From: Nonomuraea sp. SBT364
Lineage (GTDB): Bacteria > Actinomycetota > Actinomycetes > Streptosporangiales > Streptosporangiaceae
NCBI RefSeq assembly: GCF_001083785.1
Contig: NZ_LAVL01000022.1
Coordinates: forward strand, 1-64,000
Length of the DNA stretch: 64,000 nucleotides
Direction of reading: 5' to 3'
Below, in pieces: positions 25,694 through 34,547 of the stretch. The notes beneath the pieces are model-generated. The model was not told the DNA's origin. It made no database searches and worked only from the letters and a program-made list of their open reading frames with translations. Made by a program: the position numbers and the translations under genes. The stretch's first letter is position 1. Every line of letters begins with the position of its first letter.

Positions 25694-26116
25694 CTACTCG
25701 CAGTAGACCCGTATCTTGGCGTCGGGCTGGTCGACCTCCAGGGTCACCTCGTCGAGGTGCTCCACGAGCGCTTCGAGGTGCTCGGGCTTGAGCTGCGTCA
25801 GGTCGAACGGCACCCCCGACCTGTCCAGCTCGGCGTTGGCCCGTTCCAGGGCCCGCGGCGGGATCAGGGCCGCCAGTTGGACGCCGGCCCGCAGCAGTTG
25901 CAGCGGCACCCTTACGTCGATCCGCCCCGGTTCGCCCTCGTCAAAGGTGTGCGCGATCAGCCGCAGGTACTTCGCCTTGCCCTTCGGCCGGGCGTCGGGG
26001 CTCGACGTCGCCGGATACGGGTCACGTTCGAGCGCGGCGATGAGCCGCTCCGCCTCCTCTGCGGTGATCTTGCCCTCGACCAGCATGTCGAGGACGTCCT
26101 TGCGCTGTTCGTTCAT
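25694..26116 (-). CDS. SHOCT-like domain protein
   Basis: The 140-residue protein opens with a short helical hairpin, NEQRKDVLDMLVEGKITAEEAERLIAALE in overall pattern (motifs DMLVEGKITAEEA and RLIAALE), the SHOCT-like oligomerisation module seen at the start of LiaX/YvlB-type proteins. The rest resembles a compact soluble domain with DVRVPLQLLRAGVQLAALIPP. It follows the small membrane protein and DUF2089 regulator in the same direction. Role probably in membrane-stress signalling, by analogy with YvlB operons. Confidence 0.75.
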   Translation of the reverse strand: MNEQRKDVLDMLVEGKITAEEAERLIAALERDPYPATSSPDARPKGKAKYLRLIAHTFDEGEPGRIDVRVPLQLLRAGVQLAALIPPRALERANAELDRSGVPFDLTQLKPEHLEALVEHLDEVTLEVDQPDAKIRVYCE

Positions 26117-26126
26117 CGGACTTCTC

Positions 26127-26387
26127 CTATCTGACGGCCACGAGCACGGCCGTACGGCTGTACTCGATGTCGAATCGGGTGCCGGGCAGCGCGAAGACGA
26201 TGCGCCAGCCGGTGCGCAGTGCCTTCACCACGTCGACGCGAAATATGACGCACGCCACGACCGCCCCCAGGACGGCCAGGACCACGATCGGTGAGAGCAC
26301 GAGCACGACCGGGAGTATCGGGACCCAGATCCGGATGCGGCGACGGTCGGGGCGTTTGACCCGTACGGTCACCAACTGCGGCATCAT
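26127..26387 (-). CDS. Small single-pass or hairpin membrane protein
   Basis: The 86-residue protein has a basic N-terminus (VKRPDRRRIRIW) and one long hydrophobic stretch (residues 21-48, VPILPVVLVLSPIVVLAVLG and onward), long enough for one or two helices. A short C-terminal tail follows. Its ATG overlaps the DUF2089 stop (ATGA), so it is translationally coupled to that gene. Such proteins between DUF2089 and SHOCT-like genes may tether the complex to the membrane; this is inference. Confidence 0.7.
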   Translation of the reverse strand: MMPQLVTVRVKRPDRRRIRIWVPILPVVLVLSPIVVLAVLGAVVACVIFRVDVVKALRTGWRIVFALPGTRFDIEYSRTAVLVAVR

Positions 26388-26761
26388 GTACGGCCCTCCA
26401 GATCGGACAAGGCCTGTTGCGCGGTGATCTCGCCACGGCGCAACCGATCGATGACGTCGGCCCGCGACGGCGCCGGATCGGTCTCGACGAAGTCGAGCAT
26501 CTGCGTGATCCGGTTCAGCCGCGCCTTGATCGTCGGGTAGCTGACCCCGAAGATCCGCTCCATCTGCTTGATGGAACCGTGGCACCGCACGAACGCCGTG
26601 ACGAAGATCTGATCCTCGACGCTGAGCTGCGCCAGCTGCGGCAGCTCGAACTCGCCCTCGATCGCCACGCCGCTGCCCGTCAGGCGCACCCGCTCGACGA
26701 CGAACGGCTGGCCCCGGGTCAGGTTCGTGAGTTCCTGCCAGTCCATCGCCTGATCTGTCAT
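26384..26761 (-). CDS. DUF2089-family helix-turn-helix regulator
   Basis: The 125-residue protein matches DUF2089: ELPQLAQLSVEDQIFVTAFVRCHGSIKQMERIFGVSYPTIKARLNRI is the conserved core (motif pieces LSVEDQIFV, CHGSIKQMER, FGVSYPTIKARLN), which reads as a DNA-binding helix-turn-helix. It ends with a SHOCT-like hairpin RLRRGEITAQQALSDLEG. The zinc-ribbon cysteines seen in some members are absent. It heads a leftward cluster (DUF2089, membrane protein, SHOCT-like) and faces AT-rich inverted repeats that may be its own operator. Confidence 0.8.
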   Translation of the reverse strand: MTDQAMDWQELTNLTRGQPFVVERVRLTGSGVAIEGEFELPQLAQLSVEDQIFVTAFVRCHGSIKQMERIFGVSYPTIKARLNRITQMLDFVETDPAPSRADVIDRLRRGEITAQQALSDLEGRT

Positions 26762-26792
26762 ATCTCAAGTTATAACGGGCCGATCTTCAATT

Positions 26793-26822
26793 TTCAAGAA
26801 GTAGATCTTGAATTTCTTGAAC
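26793..26822. promoter_or_regulatory. Candidate DUF2089 operator, TTCAAGA/TCTTGAA repeats
   Basis: TTCAAGA (26793-26799) and TCTTGAA (26806-26812) form a perfect inverted repeat with a 6-base spacer, and TTCTTGAA recurs at 26815-26822. The stretch is strikingly AT-rich for this genome and lies between the DUF2089 gene and the divergent binding-protein-like gene, so it could control both. Confidence 0.5.
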
Positions 26823-26904
26823 AACGGCGGAGCGTGGGCCCGCGGCGTCGTCCCGCGCAGCATCCCGGCATACTGCAACCAATCACCACGGGAGACACCA
26901 ACGC

Positions 26905-28041
26905 ATGAACACGCCACCATCGCCATCCGCAGTGGAGCGGGCTGAGGGATCATCGATCCGGATCGGCGCCCTCGTCCCGCTGACCCGGCCCGGCTGGGTC
27001 GAGGCGGGCCGGCACTTGCTCGCCGGGCTCGACCTGGGCGTCCGCGAAGTCAATGACGCCGGTGGGATCGCCGGAAGACCACTCGAACTGGTGGTCCGAG
27101 ACACCGCCGCCGATCCGCAGCGGGCCGCGGCGGCCGTGGACGAACTGGCCGGCCTGGGCGTGGCGGCCCTGGCCGGGGAGTATCACAGCGTCGTCGCCCG
27201 CGCCGCCGCCGCCAGGGCCGACGCCCTCGGCCTGCCGTTCCTCTGCTCGTCAGCGGTTCTCGACGCGCTCACCGAACAGCCGACGGACTGGGTCGCGCGG
27301 CTCGCCCCGGCGCAGTCCCACGGCTGGCGGATCTACGCGGACTTCCTGCTGGCCTCGGGCCACAGGCGAATCGCGGTAGCCGCCCAGCCGAGCGTCTACT
27401 GGGCGGCCGGGACGCGCATCCTGCGCGACCACCTGACTCCACGCGGCGGCACCGTCATCGAACTCGACGCGCAGGCACTCGCCCCCGAGGCCGTGTGCGA
27501 CGAGCTCGCCGGCAATGGCGCGACAGCCCTCCTCCTGCTGGTCGGCCACCCTGAGCCGGCGGTGCCGATCGTCAAGTCCGTCCGCGCCGACCGGCGCCTC
27601 GCCGGCATCATGATCGGCGCTCCGGCCGGGCAGCCGGAGTTCGCCGAATGGGCGGCGCTGCTGGGCGGCGACGGGGCCGCGATCCCGTTCCTGCGCTACC
27701 TGCCCGAGCGCCTCGGCCCGCTCGGTGCCCGGGTCGAGGCCGCCCTCCGTGAACGCCTGGGCGAAACACCGTCCTTCGTGGCCTTCGAGGGCTATGACAC
27801 GATCGCCGTCCTCGCCGAGGTGCTGCGTTCTCACGGCACCGACCGGGCGCGCGTCGCCGCATCCTGGCCGCGTGTCGCGGTCGAGGGCACCCGCGGCCGG
27901 ATCCGGTTCTCCCGCACGCCGGGCATCAGCGTCCGGCAATGGACCTGGACGCCCGTCCAGGTCGTCGACCGGGATCCGGCGGAACCCGATCGCTTCCGCA
28001 TCCTTCACACCGGTGGCGGGCAACCGCCGGCAGCCGGATAG
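26905..28041 (+). CDS. Leu/Ile/Val-binding-type periplasmic-binding fold protein lacking a signal peptide
   Basis: The 378-residue protein matches the type I periplasmic binding fold: IRIGALVPLTRPGWVEAGRHLLAGLDLG, REVNDAGGIAGRPLELVVRD, VAALAGEYHSVVARAAAARA, LPFLCSSA and FEGYDTIAVLAEVLR. Transport-linked members carry a signal peptide, but here the fold begins at about residue 18 after a hydrophilic start, so the protein is probably cytoplasmic. No permease or ATPase genes are next to it. It may be a ligand sensor working with the divergent DUF2089 gene, or an orphan. Confidence 0.8.
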   Translation: MNTPPSPSAVERAEGSSIRIGALVPLTRPGWVEAGRHLLAGLDLGVREVNDAGGIAGRPLELVVRDTAADPQRAAAAVDELAGLGVAALAGEYHSVVARAAAARADALGLPFLCSSAVLDALTEQPTDWVARLAPAQSHGWRIYADFLLASGHRRIAVAAQPSVYWAAGTRILRDHLTPRGGTVIELDAQALAPEAVCDELAGNGATALLLLVGHPEPAVPIVKSVRADRRLAGIMIGAPAGQPEFAEWAALLGGDGAAIPFLRYLPERLGPLGARVEAALRERLGETPSFVAFEGYDTIAVLAEVLRSHGTDRARVAASWPRVAVEGTRGRIRFSRTPGISVRQWTWTPVQVVDRDPAEPDRFRILHTGGGQPPAAG

Positions 28042-28221
28042 GCGAGCTCGCTCCGTACGACAGGCGGCCCCGGTTCGGCCGTGCTCCAGGACCGCCGGAC
28101 CGTTCGCGCATCGAAGGGGTCGTGGATGGGTGCGTTACCTTCGGGCGCGCGTGCCCGTCATATGAGCAACGGCCGCGTACGCCTGCGGCCGTCGGACCGA
28201 CCAACGACATAGGAGCCCAGG

Positions 28222-28596
28222 ATGCTGACGAACATCATGTATGTGACGGTTCACGTGACCGATCAGGACCGCGCGCTGAAGTTCTACACCGAAGGGCTCG
28301 GCCTGGAGAAGCGCGTCGACTACCCGGGACCGGAGGGACGCTTCCTCACCGTGGGCGTCGGCGACAGTCCGGTCGAGATCATCCTCTGGTCGCAAGGGCC
28401 GGGCGGCGCCGGTTCGCTCGTCCTCGAGTCGGATGATCTGAGGAAGGACTTCGAGGTGTTCCGCCGGCGGGGGGTAACCTTCGATCGCCCCGAACCGGAG
28501 GACTACCCGTTCGGCGTCCGCATCGAGGCGGTGGATCCGGACGGCAACCAGATCTCGCTGCGCCAGCAGCGCCGCCGCAACCGTGCCGACGGCTGA
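28222..28596 (+). CDS. VOC (glyoxalase/bleomycin resistance) family protein
   Basis: The 124-residue single VOC module has ITHVTDQDRALKFYTEGLGLEKR-type strand-helix pattern (seen as YVTVHVTDQDRALKFYTE) and ends with the PFGVRIEAVDPDGNQISLRQ metal-binding strand. It has AGGAGCCCAGG upstream. It is followed 30 bases later by a SigJ-type sigma factor, a pairing suggesting that the sigma factor controls or is co-expressed with it. Confidence 0.85.
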   Translation: MLTNIMYVTVHVTDQDRALKFYTEGLGLEKRVDYPGPEGRFLTVGVGDSPVEIILWSQGPGGAGSLVLESDDLRKDFEVFRRRGVTFDRPEPEDYPFGVRIEAVDPDGNQISLRQQRRRNRADG

Positions 28597-28626
28597 CCAG
28601 CGAGCAGATTCGAGGAAGACCGCAGG

Positions 28627-29505
28627 ATGACTGACACCAGCCGGACAGATGTGCTGGCCGAGGCGTTCGAGGCCCAGCGCGACCGGCTGAGCGCCGTAGC
28701 CCACCGGGTCCTCGGATCGCACGCCGACGCCGAGGACGTGGTCCAGGAGGCCTGGATGCGGCTCGCCCGCCAGGACCCGACCACCATCGGGAATCTGGCG
28801 GGCTGGCTGACCACGGTCGTCGGCCGGATCAGCCTGGACGTCCTGCGGTCACGCCAGACCCGCCCCGAGTCGACCTACGGAGTCGGGCTGCCCGAGCTGG
28901 TGATAACCGCCGACGACAGCGCCGAGCCCGAAGAGACCGTGGCGCTCGCCGACTCGGTGGGGCTCGCGCTGCTCGTCGTCCTGGACGCGCTCGGGCCCAG
29001 CGAGCGGCTGACGTTCGTGCTGCACGACCTGTTCGCGGTGCCGTTCGCCGAAATCGGCCAGATCCTCGGCAAGTCCGCCGACGCCACCAAGATGATCGCC
29101 AGCCGCGCCCGCAAGAAGGTGCGGGCGTCCGAGCGGCCGGCGGCCGTCAGGCGAGAGCAACGACGGGTCATCAGAGCCTTCAGCGCGGCCGCGACGGGCG
29201 GCGATTTCGAGGCGCTGCTGCGCGTGCTGGACCCGGACGTGAAGCTGACGGTCGACACCCCGGGCGGGGTCGTCGTCACCCTCGGCGCCACCGCGGTCGC
29301 CGCCGGCGCGCGGATGTTCTCCGGTGCCGGAGCACGCCATCGAGCGGTGCTCGTCAACGGGCTGCCCGGCCACGTGTCGTGGCGCGAGGACGGAACTCCG
29401 CTCTCCGTCCTCTCGTTCACGGTCACCGGCGGCCGGATCGCCGCCATCGCGATCGTGATCGATCCCGCCAAGCTCGCATCGGCGCGCCTGCCGGCCCCCG
29501 CGTGA
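28627..29505 (+). CDS. ECF sigma factor with SnoaL-like C-terminal domain (SigJ group)
   Basis: The 292-residue factor has sigma region 2 (HRVLGSHADAEDVVQEAWMRL) and region 4 (LGPSERLTFVLHDLFAVPFAEIGQILGKSADATKMIASRARKKV in overall pattern, with the LHDLFAVPFAEIGQIL helix). An NTF2/SnoaL fold of about 110 residues begins AFSAAATGGDFEALLRVL. In ECF41-type factors this tail modulates activity and replaces an anti-sigma. The linker motif DxxxL expected between the parts is poorly distinct here. Partner target genes often encode carboxymuconolactone decarboxylase or oxidoreductases; here a VOC protein precedes it. Confidence 0.88.
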   Translation: MTDTSRTDVLAEAFEAQRDRLSAVAHRVLGSHADAEDVVQEAWMRLARQDPTTIGNLAGWLTTVVGRISLDVLRSRQTRPESTYGVGLPELVITADDSAEPEETVALADSVGLALLVVLDALGPSERLTFVLHDLFAVPFAEIGQILGKSADATKMIASRARKKVRASERPAAVRREQRRVIRAFSAAATGGDFEALLRVLDPDVKLTVDTPGGVVVTLGATAVAAGARMFSGAGARHRAVLVNGLPGHVSWREDGTPLSVLSFTVTGGRIAAIAIVIDPAKLASARLPAPA

Positions 29506-29519
29506 CCCCGGGGCCCCTG

Positions 29520-30752
29520 TCAGTCGTCGATGGCCTGGTAGAGCGTGGTCCAGAAGTCGTGGATGAGCCGCATCACGTCCGGGGTGGACATCCCGGTCTG
29601 GGTGAGCAGGACTCCGGTGAGCCGGTTGTCCCTGTCGGCGTAGACGCTGGTGCCGGTACCACCGTCCCAGCCGAACTGACCGATGGGCGCGTAGTCGCCG
29701 CGGTGGGTGCGTACCGCCATCCCGAAGCCCCAGCCGCCGTGCAACCCCTGGCCGGACGACAGATGGACGAGGTTCCTGTACATGGCTTCCCGGGCGGCGA
29801 GCTGCCCGGGTGTGAGGCGGTTGGTGGTCATCAGCTCGACGGCGGGCCCGGACAGGATCCGCTCGCTCCCGTGCATGCCGCCGTTCAGCAGCATCCGGAA
29901 GTAGGCGTGGTAGTCGTCGGCCGTGGAGACCAGCCCACCGCCGCCGCCCTGGAACGCCGGGGGCTCGCCGTACCGCCCGCCTGCCGCCTCGTCCCACACG
30001 GCGAACTCGCCGGTCTGCGGGTCGGGCCCGTGAAGCGGCGGCAGCCGGTCGATCTTGCCGGCGGGCACGTGGAATCCGGTGTCCTTCATGCCCAGCGGAT
30101 CGAGGACGCGCTCACGCAGGAACGTCTCCAGCGACTGGCCCGCGACCCTGGCGACGAGCACGCCGACCACCTCGTTGCTGAGGTCGTACTGCCACCGCTC
30201 CCCGGGCTGGTACGACAGCGGCAGCTCGCCGAGGCGGCGCATCCACTCGTCCGGCTCGGGCGCCGGCCCGGACGCGACGCTGTAGTCGGTCCGCTCGAAG
30301 GTCGCGGCCCTGATCGGGGAGTCCATCAGCTCGAAGTCCACGCCGAGCCCGAACGTGGAGGTCAGCAGGTCCCGCACGGTGATCGGCCGCAGCGCCGGCA
30401 CGGTGTCGTCCAGCGGGCCGTCGGGGCGCTTCAGCACCCGGCGGCCGGCGAGTTCGGGAAGCCACGGATCCACCGGGTCGTCCAGCCGCAGCCGGCACTC
30501 GTCCAGCAGCACCATCGCCGCCGCCATCGTCACCGGCTTGGACGTGGACGCCATCCGGAAGATCGTGTCCCGGCGCATCGAATCGCCACCGTCGGGCCGC
30601 ATCGTCCCGAGCGCTTCGACGTGCGTCTCGTCGCCCCGGCTGACCAGGGCGACCAGCCCGGGGATCTTCTTGGACTCGACATGCCGCGCCAGCACCCCGC
30701 GCAGTTTGCGCAGCCCCGACTGCGAGAAGCCGCTGTTGCTTTTACCCATCAT
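29520..30752 (-). CDS. Serine hydrolase of the class C beta-lactamase family
   Basis: The 410-residue protein has the SxxK nucleophile motif in FRMASTSKPVTMAAAM (near residues 68-71), the YxN-like YDLSNEVVGVL and a late HTGG-like GWDGGTGTS. Such EstB-type enzymes hydrolyse esters or beta-lactams; there is no evident signal peptide, so an intracellular esterase is likely. It faces the MerR gene across a 180-base gap holding a TGACC/GGTCA palindrome, so the MerR protein probably controls it. Tandem ATGs at 30752 and 30749 both have GAGGA upstream. Confidence 0.85.
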   Translation of the reverse strand: MMGKSNSGFSQSGLRKLRGVLARHVESKKIPGLVALVSRGDETHVEALGTMRPDGGDSMRRDTIFRMASTSKPVTMAAAMVLLDECRLRLDDPVDPWLPELAGRRVLKRPDGPLDDTVPALRPITVRDLLTSTFGLGVDFELMDSPIRAATFERTDYSVASGPAPEPDEWMRRLGELPLSYQPGERWQYDLSNEVVGVLVARVAGQSLETFLRERVLDPLGMKDTGFHVPAGKIDRLPPLHGPDPQTGEFAVWDEAAGGRYGEPPAFQGGGGGLVSTADDYHAYFRMLLNGGMHGSERILSGPAVELMTTNRLTPGQLAAREAMYRNLVHLSSGQGLHGGWGFGMAVRTHRGDYAPIGQFGWDGGTGTSVYADRDNRLTGVLLTQTGMSTPDVMRLIHDFWTTLYQAIDD

Positions 30753-30824
30753 GAATACTCATTCCTCAGGTCGCGATGATGGCTACCGGCCCCTTCGAGG
30801 CGGCCATGTGATGAGGGTGCACCC

Positions 30825-30837
30825 TGACCCAAGGTCA
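30825..30837. promoter_or_regulatory. Candidate MerR operator TGACC-CAA-GGTCA
   Basis: A perfect 5-base-arm palindrome lies between the divergent serine hydrolase and MerR genes, and GGTCA repeats again at 30839-30843. On the leftward strand the block contains TTGACC, a good -35 for the serine hydrolase. MerR-type regulators bind such palindromes inside promoter spacers. Confidence 0.4.
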
Positions 30838-30932
30838 AGGTCAACTCGCCCGGCGCGCTATCCTCGTCCCCGTGATCGCCCGCACCCCGTACCGCGAGAC
30901 CGCCGGCCACCTCCCGCGGGTCCGCTGAGCCG

Positions 30933-31709
30933 ATGACGGACGGACTCACGATCGGTCAGGCGGCGGCGTTCGTCGGCGTCACGATCAAGACGGTGAGGCA
31001 CTACCACCGGCTCGGCCTGGTCGCCGAGCCGGGACGCGACAGTTCCGGCTACCGCCGCTACCGGTCGGCCGATCTGCTCCGGCTGGTTCAGGTCCGCACC
31101 CTGGCCGAGGCCGGCGTGCCGCTGGCCGAGGTCGGTGACCTGCTCGACGCCGATCCCGAGCCGTTCGCCGCCGCCCTGGACGACGTCCACCGCCGGCTCA
31201 CCGATCGGATCGAGGACCTGATCGCGCGCCGCGACACGCTGCACCGGCTCGCCCACGGCGACCGGGTCCTGCTGCCCGAGCGGGCCTGCGCGACCCTGGA
31301 CCGACTCGCCGACCTCGGCTTCGAGCCCGAATACGTGGCCACGCAGCGGGAGGCCCTCGTGCTGGCCCGGGCGCTGATCCCGGAGATCTTCGACAGCTTC
31401 CTGACCCAGCTCGAACACTCCATCGCCGATCCCCTGATCGTCGAGCTGACCAAGCGCGGCCTGGCGGCGAGGTCCTGGGATCCGGACGACCCCCGGATCG
31501 AGGAGCTGGCCTCCGCGCTGGCCGACCGGCTGCTCGCCAACCGCACGGCGCTGACGATGCCGGCCGGGCTCGGGAAGCAGTCCGACGCCGCCGCCCGCTA
31601 CGAACTCGTCAACCACCACCGAGAGGACCAGGAGCCGTCCATCGCCAGGCTGAACGCGCTGGTCGAAGCGAACCTGCGAGCGGCCGGCATCGACATCCCG
31701 CACCAGTGA
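30933..31709 (+). CDS. MerR-family transcriptional regulator
   Basis: The 258-residue regulator has the MerR winged helix at the N-terminus: LTIGQAAAFVGVTIKTVRHYHRLGLV and GYRRYRSADLLRLVQVRTLAEAGV, followed by the dimerisation helix near residues 75-110. The C-terminal 140 residues form a TipAS/unknown effector region. It diverges from the serine hydrolase gene and is the likely regulator of it. No cysteine pattern of metal-sensing MerR proteins is seen. Confidence 0.88.
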   Translation: MTDGLTIGQAAAFVGVTIKTVRHYHRLGLVAEPGRDSSGYRRYRSADLLRLVQVRTLAEAGVPLAEVGDLLDADPEPFAAALDDVHRRLTDRIEDLIARRDTLHRLAHGDRVLLPERACATLDRLADLGFEPEYVATQREALVLARALIPEIFDSFLTQLEHSIADPLIVELTKRGLAARSWDPDDPRIEELASALADRLLANRTALTMPAGLGKQSDAAARYELVNHHREDQEPSIARLNALVEANLRAAGIDIPHQ

Positions 31710-31813
31710 CGGCCGCGCGTACCGGCCACTGACCACACGGCTTCTCCGCGATGTCACGTTCGCGGGTGCCCGGCTCGTCTGGACGTCAGCACGTACACGA
31801 CGAGGAGGCAGCG

Positions 31814-32735
31814 ATGAGGGTACTGGTCGCGGGTGCGACGGGGGCGATCGGCCGGCCGCTGGTCGCGAGATTGCTGGAGGCGGGGCACGAGGTGCTGGCG
31901 CTGACGCGCGACCCGCGCGCGTCCGTTCCCGGCGCCAGTACGGTGGTGGCCGACGTGCTGGACCGCGACGGCCTGCTGCGGGCGGTGGAAGGGCTGCGCG
32001 CCGACGCGCTGATCCACGAGCTGACCGCTCTCGGCAAGGCCCCGGCCAGGTACGCGGACATGGCGTTGACCAACACCCTGCGCACCACCGGCACCCGGCA
32101 CCTGCTGGAGGCCGCCCGCGCGGTGGGCGCGCGCCGGTTCGTCACCCAGTCGATGGTGCCCGGCTACGGGTTCCTCGACCACGGCGCACGTCCACTGACG
32201 GAGGAGGACCCGTTCGGCAGGGCGCGCGGCGTGCGGGCCGACCCGATCGTGGCGGCCAGGCGTTCCACGGAGCGGCAGGCGTTCGGCGCCGACGGGATCG
32301 ACGGCATCGCCCTGCGCTACGGCGCGTTCTACGGCCTGTCCGCGTCGCGGAGCTTCGTCACCGCGCTGCGGGCCGGCAAGCTGCCCGTCCCCCGCGACGG
32401 CGGACGGACCATGTCGTGGATCCACCTCGCCGACGCAGCGGCGGCCACGGGTGGCGGCGCTGGAGAAGGGCAGGGCCGGGCAGGCGTACAACATCGTCGA
32501 CGACACCCCGGTCACCTGGGGCGAGATGTTCGGTGAGCACGCGCGCGCCGCCGGCACGAAGCCGCCCCGCGCACTCCCCGACCGCCTCATCCGCTTGGCC
32601 GCGCCGTACTTCGCCGCGCTGATGGTCGACACCTCCATGCGGGTGTCGAACGCGAAGGCGAAGGCCGAGCTCGGCTGGACGCCCGGCCGCCCCGCGATCA
32701 GCCTTGATGATCGAGCGCTGTCCGGATCTGGCTGA
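31814..32735 (+). pseudogene. NAD-dependent epimerase/dehydratase, frameshifted
   Basis: The first frame (from ATG 31814, GAGGAGG upstream) gives MRVLVAGATGAIGRPLVARLL and continues through IALRYGAFYGL to MSWIHLADAAAAT. Near 32448-32450 an extra G in a GGG run shifts the frame; the family sequence resumes in the next frame as VAALEKGRAGQAYNIVDD and runs to 32735. The expected codons ACG GTG read as ACGGGTG. Apart from this single base the gene is well conserved, so it is a recent mutation, a phase-variable tract or a sequencing error. Its end overlaps the convergent phosphotransferase gene by 38 bases. Confidence 0.85.
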
Positions 32736-33534
32736 GCCATTCGGCGCCCAGCCGGCGCCCGTCGGGGAGTTGGTCGTCCCGGTCCCAGCGCCACGTCGTG
32801 ATTATCGCCAGCATGAGGATCCGGCACTGGCGCAGCAGCTCCCGATCGACATCCGGATAGTGCTCGCCGACTTCTTCGGGCGCGTGGGCCAGGTCGAACT
32901 CGACAGGCCCACGGCAGCACGTCTCGAAGTCTATGAACAGCAGCCCGTTCTTCGTGGTGAGCAGGTTGCCCGGGTGCGGCTCGCCGTGCAGCACCTGCTC
33001 GGCGCCGCCGCGCTCGCCGATCACGCGTCTCAGGTTTCCCAGCGTGTCGCCGAGCAGCTCCCGGTCCGCGCCGGCGAGCTCCGGAGTACGGTCGCGGTCC
33101 GCCACGAGTCGTTGAGCCTGCTCGACCCGTTCCGTGAAGTGCGGCACCGGGAGGTCGAGCGGTCGCATGCCGGCGTGCAACCGCTGGAGCGCGCCGGCGT
33201 AGTCAGCCGGTGGGACCACTTGACGTGACACGGGTTCGTAATAGGTCCAGAGCGTGATCTCGAAGCCGTCACGCGCATAGACCCTCGGCTCCACCCGAGG
33301 GTCAAGAGCGGCCACCGGGCACCCGGACTCGGCGAACCGCTGGGCGAGCTCCACTTCGAAGAGAGCGACCTGATGCGCCGCGGGCGCCACCCGGGCCAGC
33401 ACGTCACAGGGCAGCAGGCGCAGCGTGAGCTTGTTCGAGTCATGCAGGACGATGGCGTCGTCGGCCGTCAGGCCGAGTGCCGAGGCGGTCGCCCTGGCCG
33501 CGGCCACCGCACGCGAGATCTCTGACGCCTGCAT
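32698..33534 (-). CDS. Aminoglycoside phosphotransferase-family kinase
   Basis: The 278-residue protein has the APH kinase fold: a catalytic loop VLHGEPHPGNLL (HGExxxxN where HGDxxxxN is usual) and the metal-binding LLFIDFETC (IDFE). VLARVAPAAH and EVELAQRFAESGCPV mark the N-lobe. The Asp-to-Glu change in the catalytic loop weakens the case for an antibiotic kinase; many such proteins act on sugars or choline. The ATG at 33534 has only a weak GGGAGAGG site upstream. Confidence 0.82.
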   Translation of the reverse strand: MQASEISRAVAAARATASALGLTADDAIVLHDSNKLTLRLLPCDVLARVAPAAHQVALFEVELAQRFAESGCPVAALDPRVEPRVYARDGFEITLWTYYEPVSRQVVPPADYAGALQRLHAGMRPLDLPVPHFTERVEQAQRLVADRDRTPELAGADRELLGDTLGNLRRVIGERGGAEQVLHGEPHPGNLLTTKNGLLFIDFETCCRGPVEFDLAHAPEEVGEHYPDVDRELLRQCRILMLAIITTWRWDRDDQLPDGRRLGAEWLSQIRTALDHQG

Positions 33535-33611
33535 CGTCAACCGGCCCCTCTCCCTCGGAATGCTGCCGCCAGGGCACCGTACCAAGCCGCCCCGACAACT
33601 CCGGGTCACGA

Positions 33612-34547
33612 TCAGGAACGCTGGCCGGGCCGGTTCACGATCCTGGCGTCGAGCCGGGCGGTCAGGCCCACCGTGCCCGCCTTGAACGTCTCCTTGCTGC
33701 CGTCGGCCCACTCGAAGGTCCGGTCCCGCAACCGCGTCGAGTTGGTCCCCAGGTAGTGGAAGGTCTCCGGGTCCAGGATGAGGTAGCTGCGCGCCTCGGC
33801 GTGGGTGAGGCTGAACGCCACGCCCCGCCGTCCGTCGGCGACGGGCACGTCCTGGGTCACCGTGATGCCCTTGATCGTGGGCAACGCGCGGTAGAGCGCG
33901 GCCCGTACGCCGGGGGCGAGCCACTGCTCGGAGATGAGCTGGTTGATCTCCATGAACAGCGTCTCCGGCGGGACCTGGCCGTTCAGCTCCCCCGGCCCCC
34001 GCCCGTCTTCGTCGAGGACGGCCGCCTTGATCCTGGCGATCACCCCGGCCGGCGTGACGGGCGGCCGGGCGAGCCCGGCCGGGTTCAGCACCGCGCTGCC
34101 CTGGAACATCAGCTTCCCGTCCTGATACCAGGCCGACCGCTTGCCGTCCACGCTGGTCCACCGTTCCCAGGTGTCGCGCCGATCCCGGTCGGGGTCCCCT
34201 TCGACGCCGGTCAGCTGCAGGTCCTTGGTGTAGAGCCACTGGGTGGGGGCCGGGGCGGGCGTGGGGTCGTTCTCGGCCGCGCGGGCGGCGCGTTCGCCCA
34301 GTTCGGCCACGCCGGCCACCGGCGCCATGTCCGGCCGGTCGCTGAGCGCCACGAAGGTCCCGCCGACGACCAGGGCCAGCGCCGCCGCCACCGCGACCCG
34401 CCGGCCGAGCCGCGTCGCGCGGTTCACGGGCCGCTTCGGTGCGGCCCCCGGCTCGCGGATCGCCGTCATCAGGCGCGCCCTGGCGGCGTCCGCGGCCTCG
34501 TCGGTCATCGCCGGGGTGTCCCGGCGGAACTCCTTGATCGCGTTCAT
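33612..34547 (-). CDS. CU044_5270-family protein (ECF-associated, membrane-anchored)
   Basis: The 311-residue protein has a cytoplasmic N-terminus (MNAIKEFRRDTPAMTDEA, ARARLMTAI), one membrane segment near residues 52-70 (VAVAAALALVVGGTFVAL) and an extracellular domain with QWLYTKDLQLTG, ARSYLILDPETFHYLG and FEWADGSKETF. This matches the CU044_5270 family, whose genes regularly follow ECF sigma genes and are thought to act like anti-sigma or output proteins. Its ATG overlaps the sigma stop (TGATG). Confidence 0.85.
   Translation of the reverse strand: MNAIKEFRRDTPAMTDEAADAARARLMTAIREPGAAPKRPVNRATRLGRRVAVAAALALVVGGTFVALSDRPDMAPVAGVAELGERAARAAENDPTPAPAPTQWLYTKDLQLTGVEGDPDRDRRDTWERWTSVDGKRSAWYQDGKLMFQGSAVLNPAGLARPPVTPAGVIARIKAAVLDEDGRGPGELNGQVPPETLFMEINQLISEQWLAPGVRAALYRALPTIKGITVTQDVPVADGRRGVAFSLTHAEARSYLILDPETFHYLGTNSTRLRDRTFEWADGSKETFKAGTVGLTARLDARIVNRPGQRS

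Noticed and set aside
32698..33534. Calling the phosphotransferase an aminoglycoside resistance gene
   Set aside because: The catalytic loop has HGE instead of HGD and the family also includes sugar and choline kinases; no resistance context is present.
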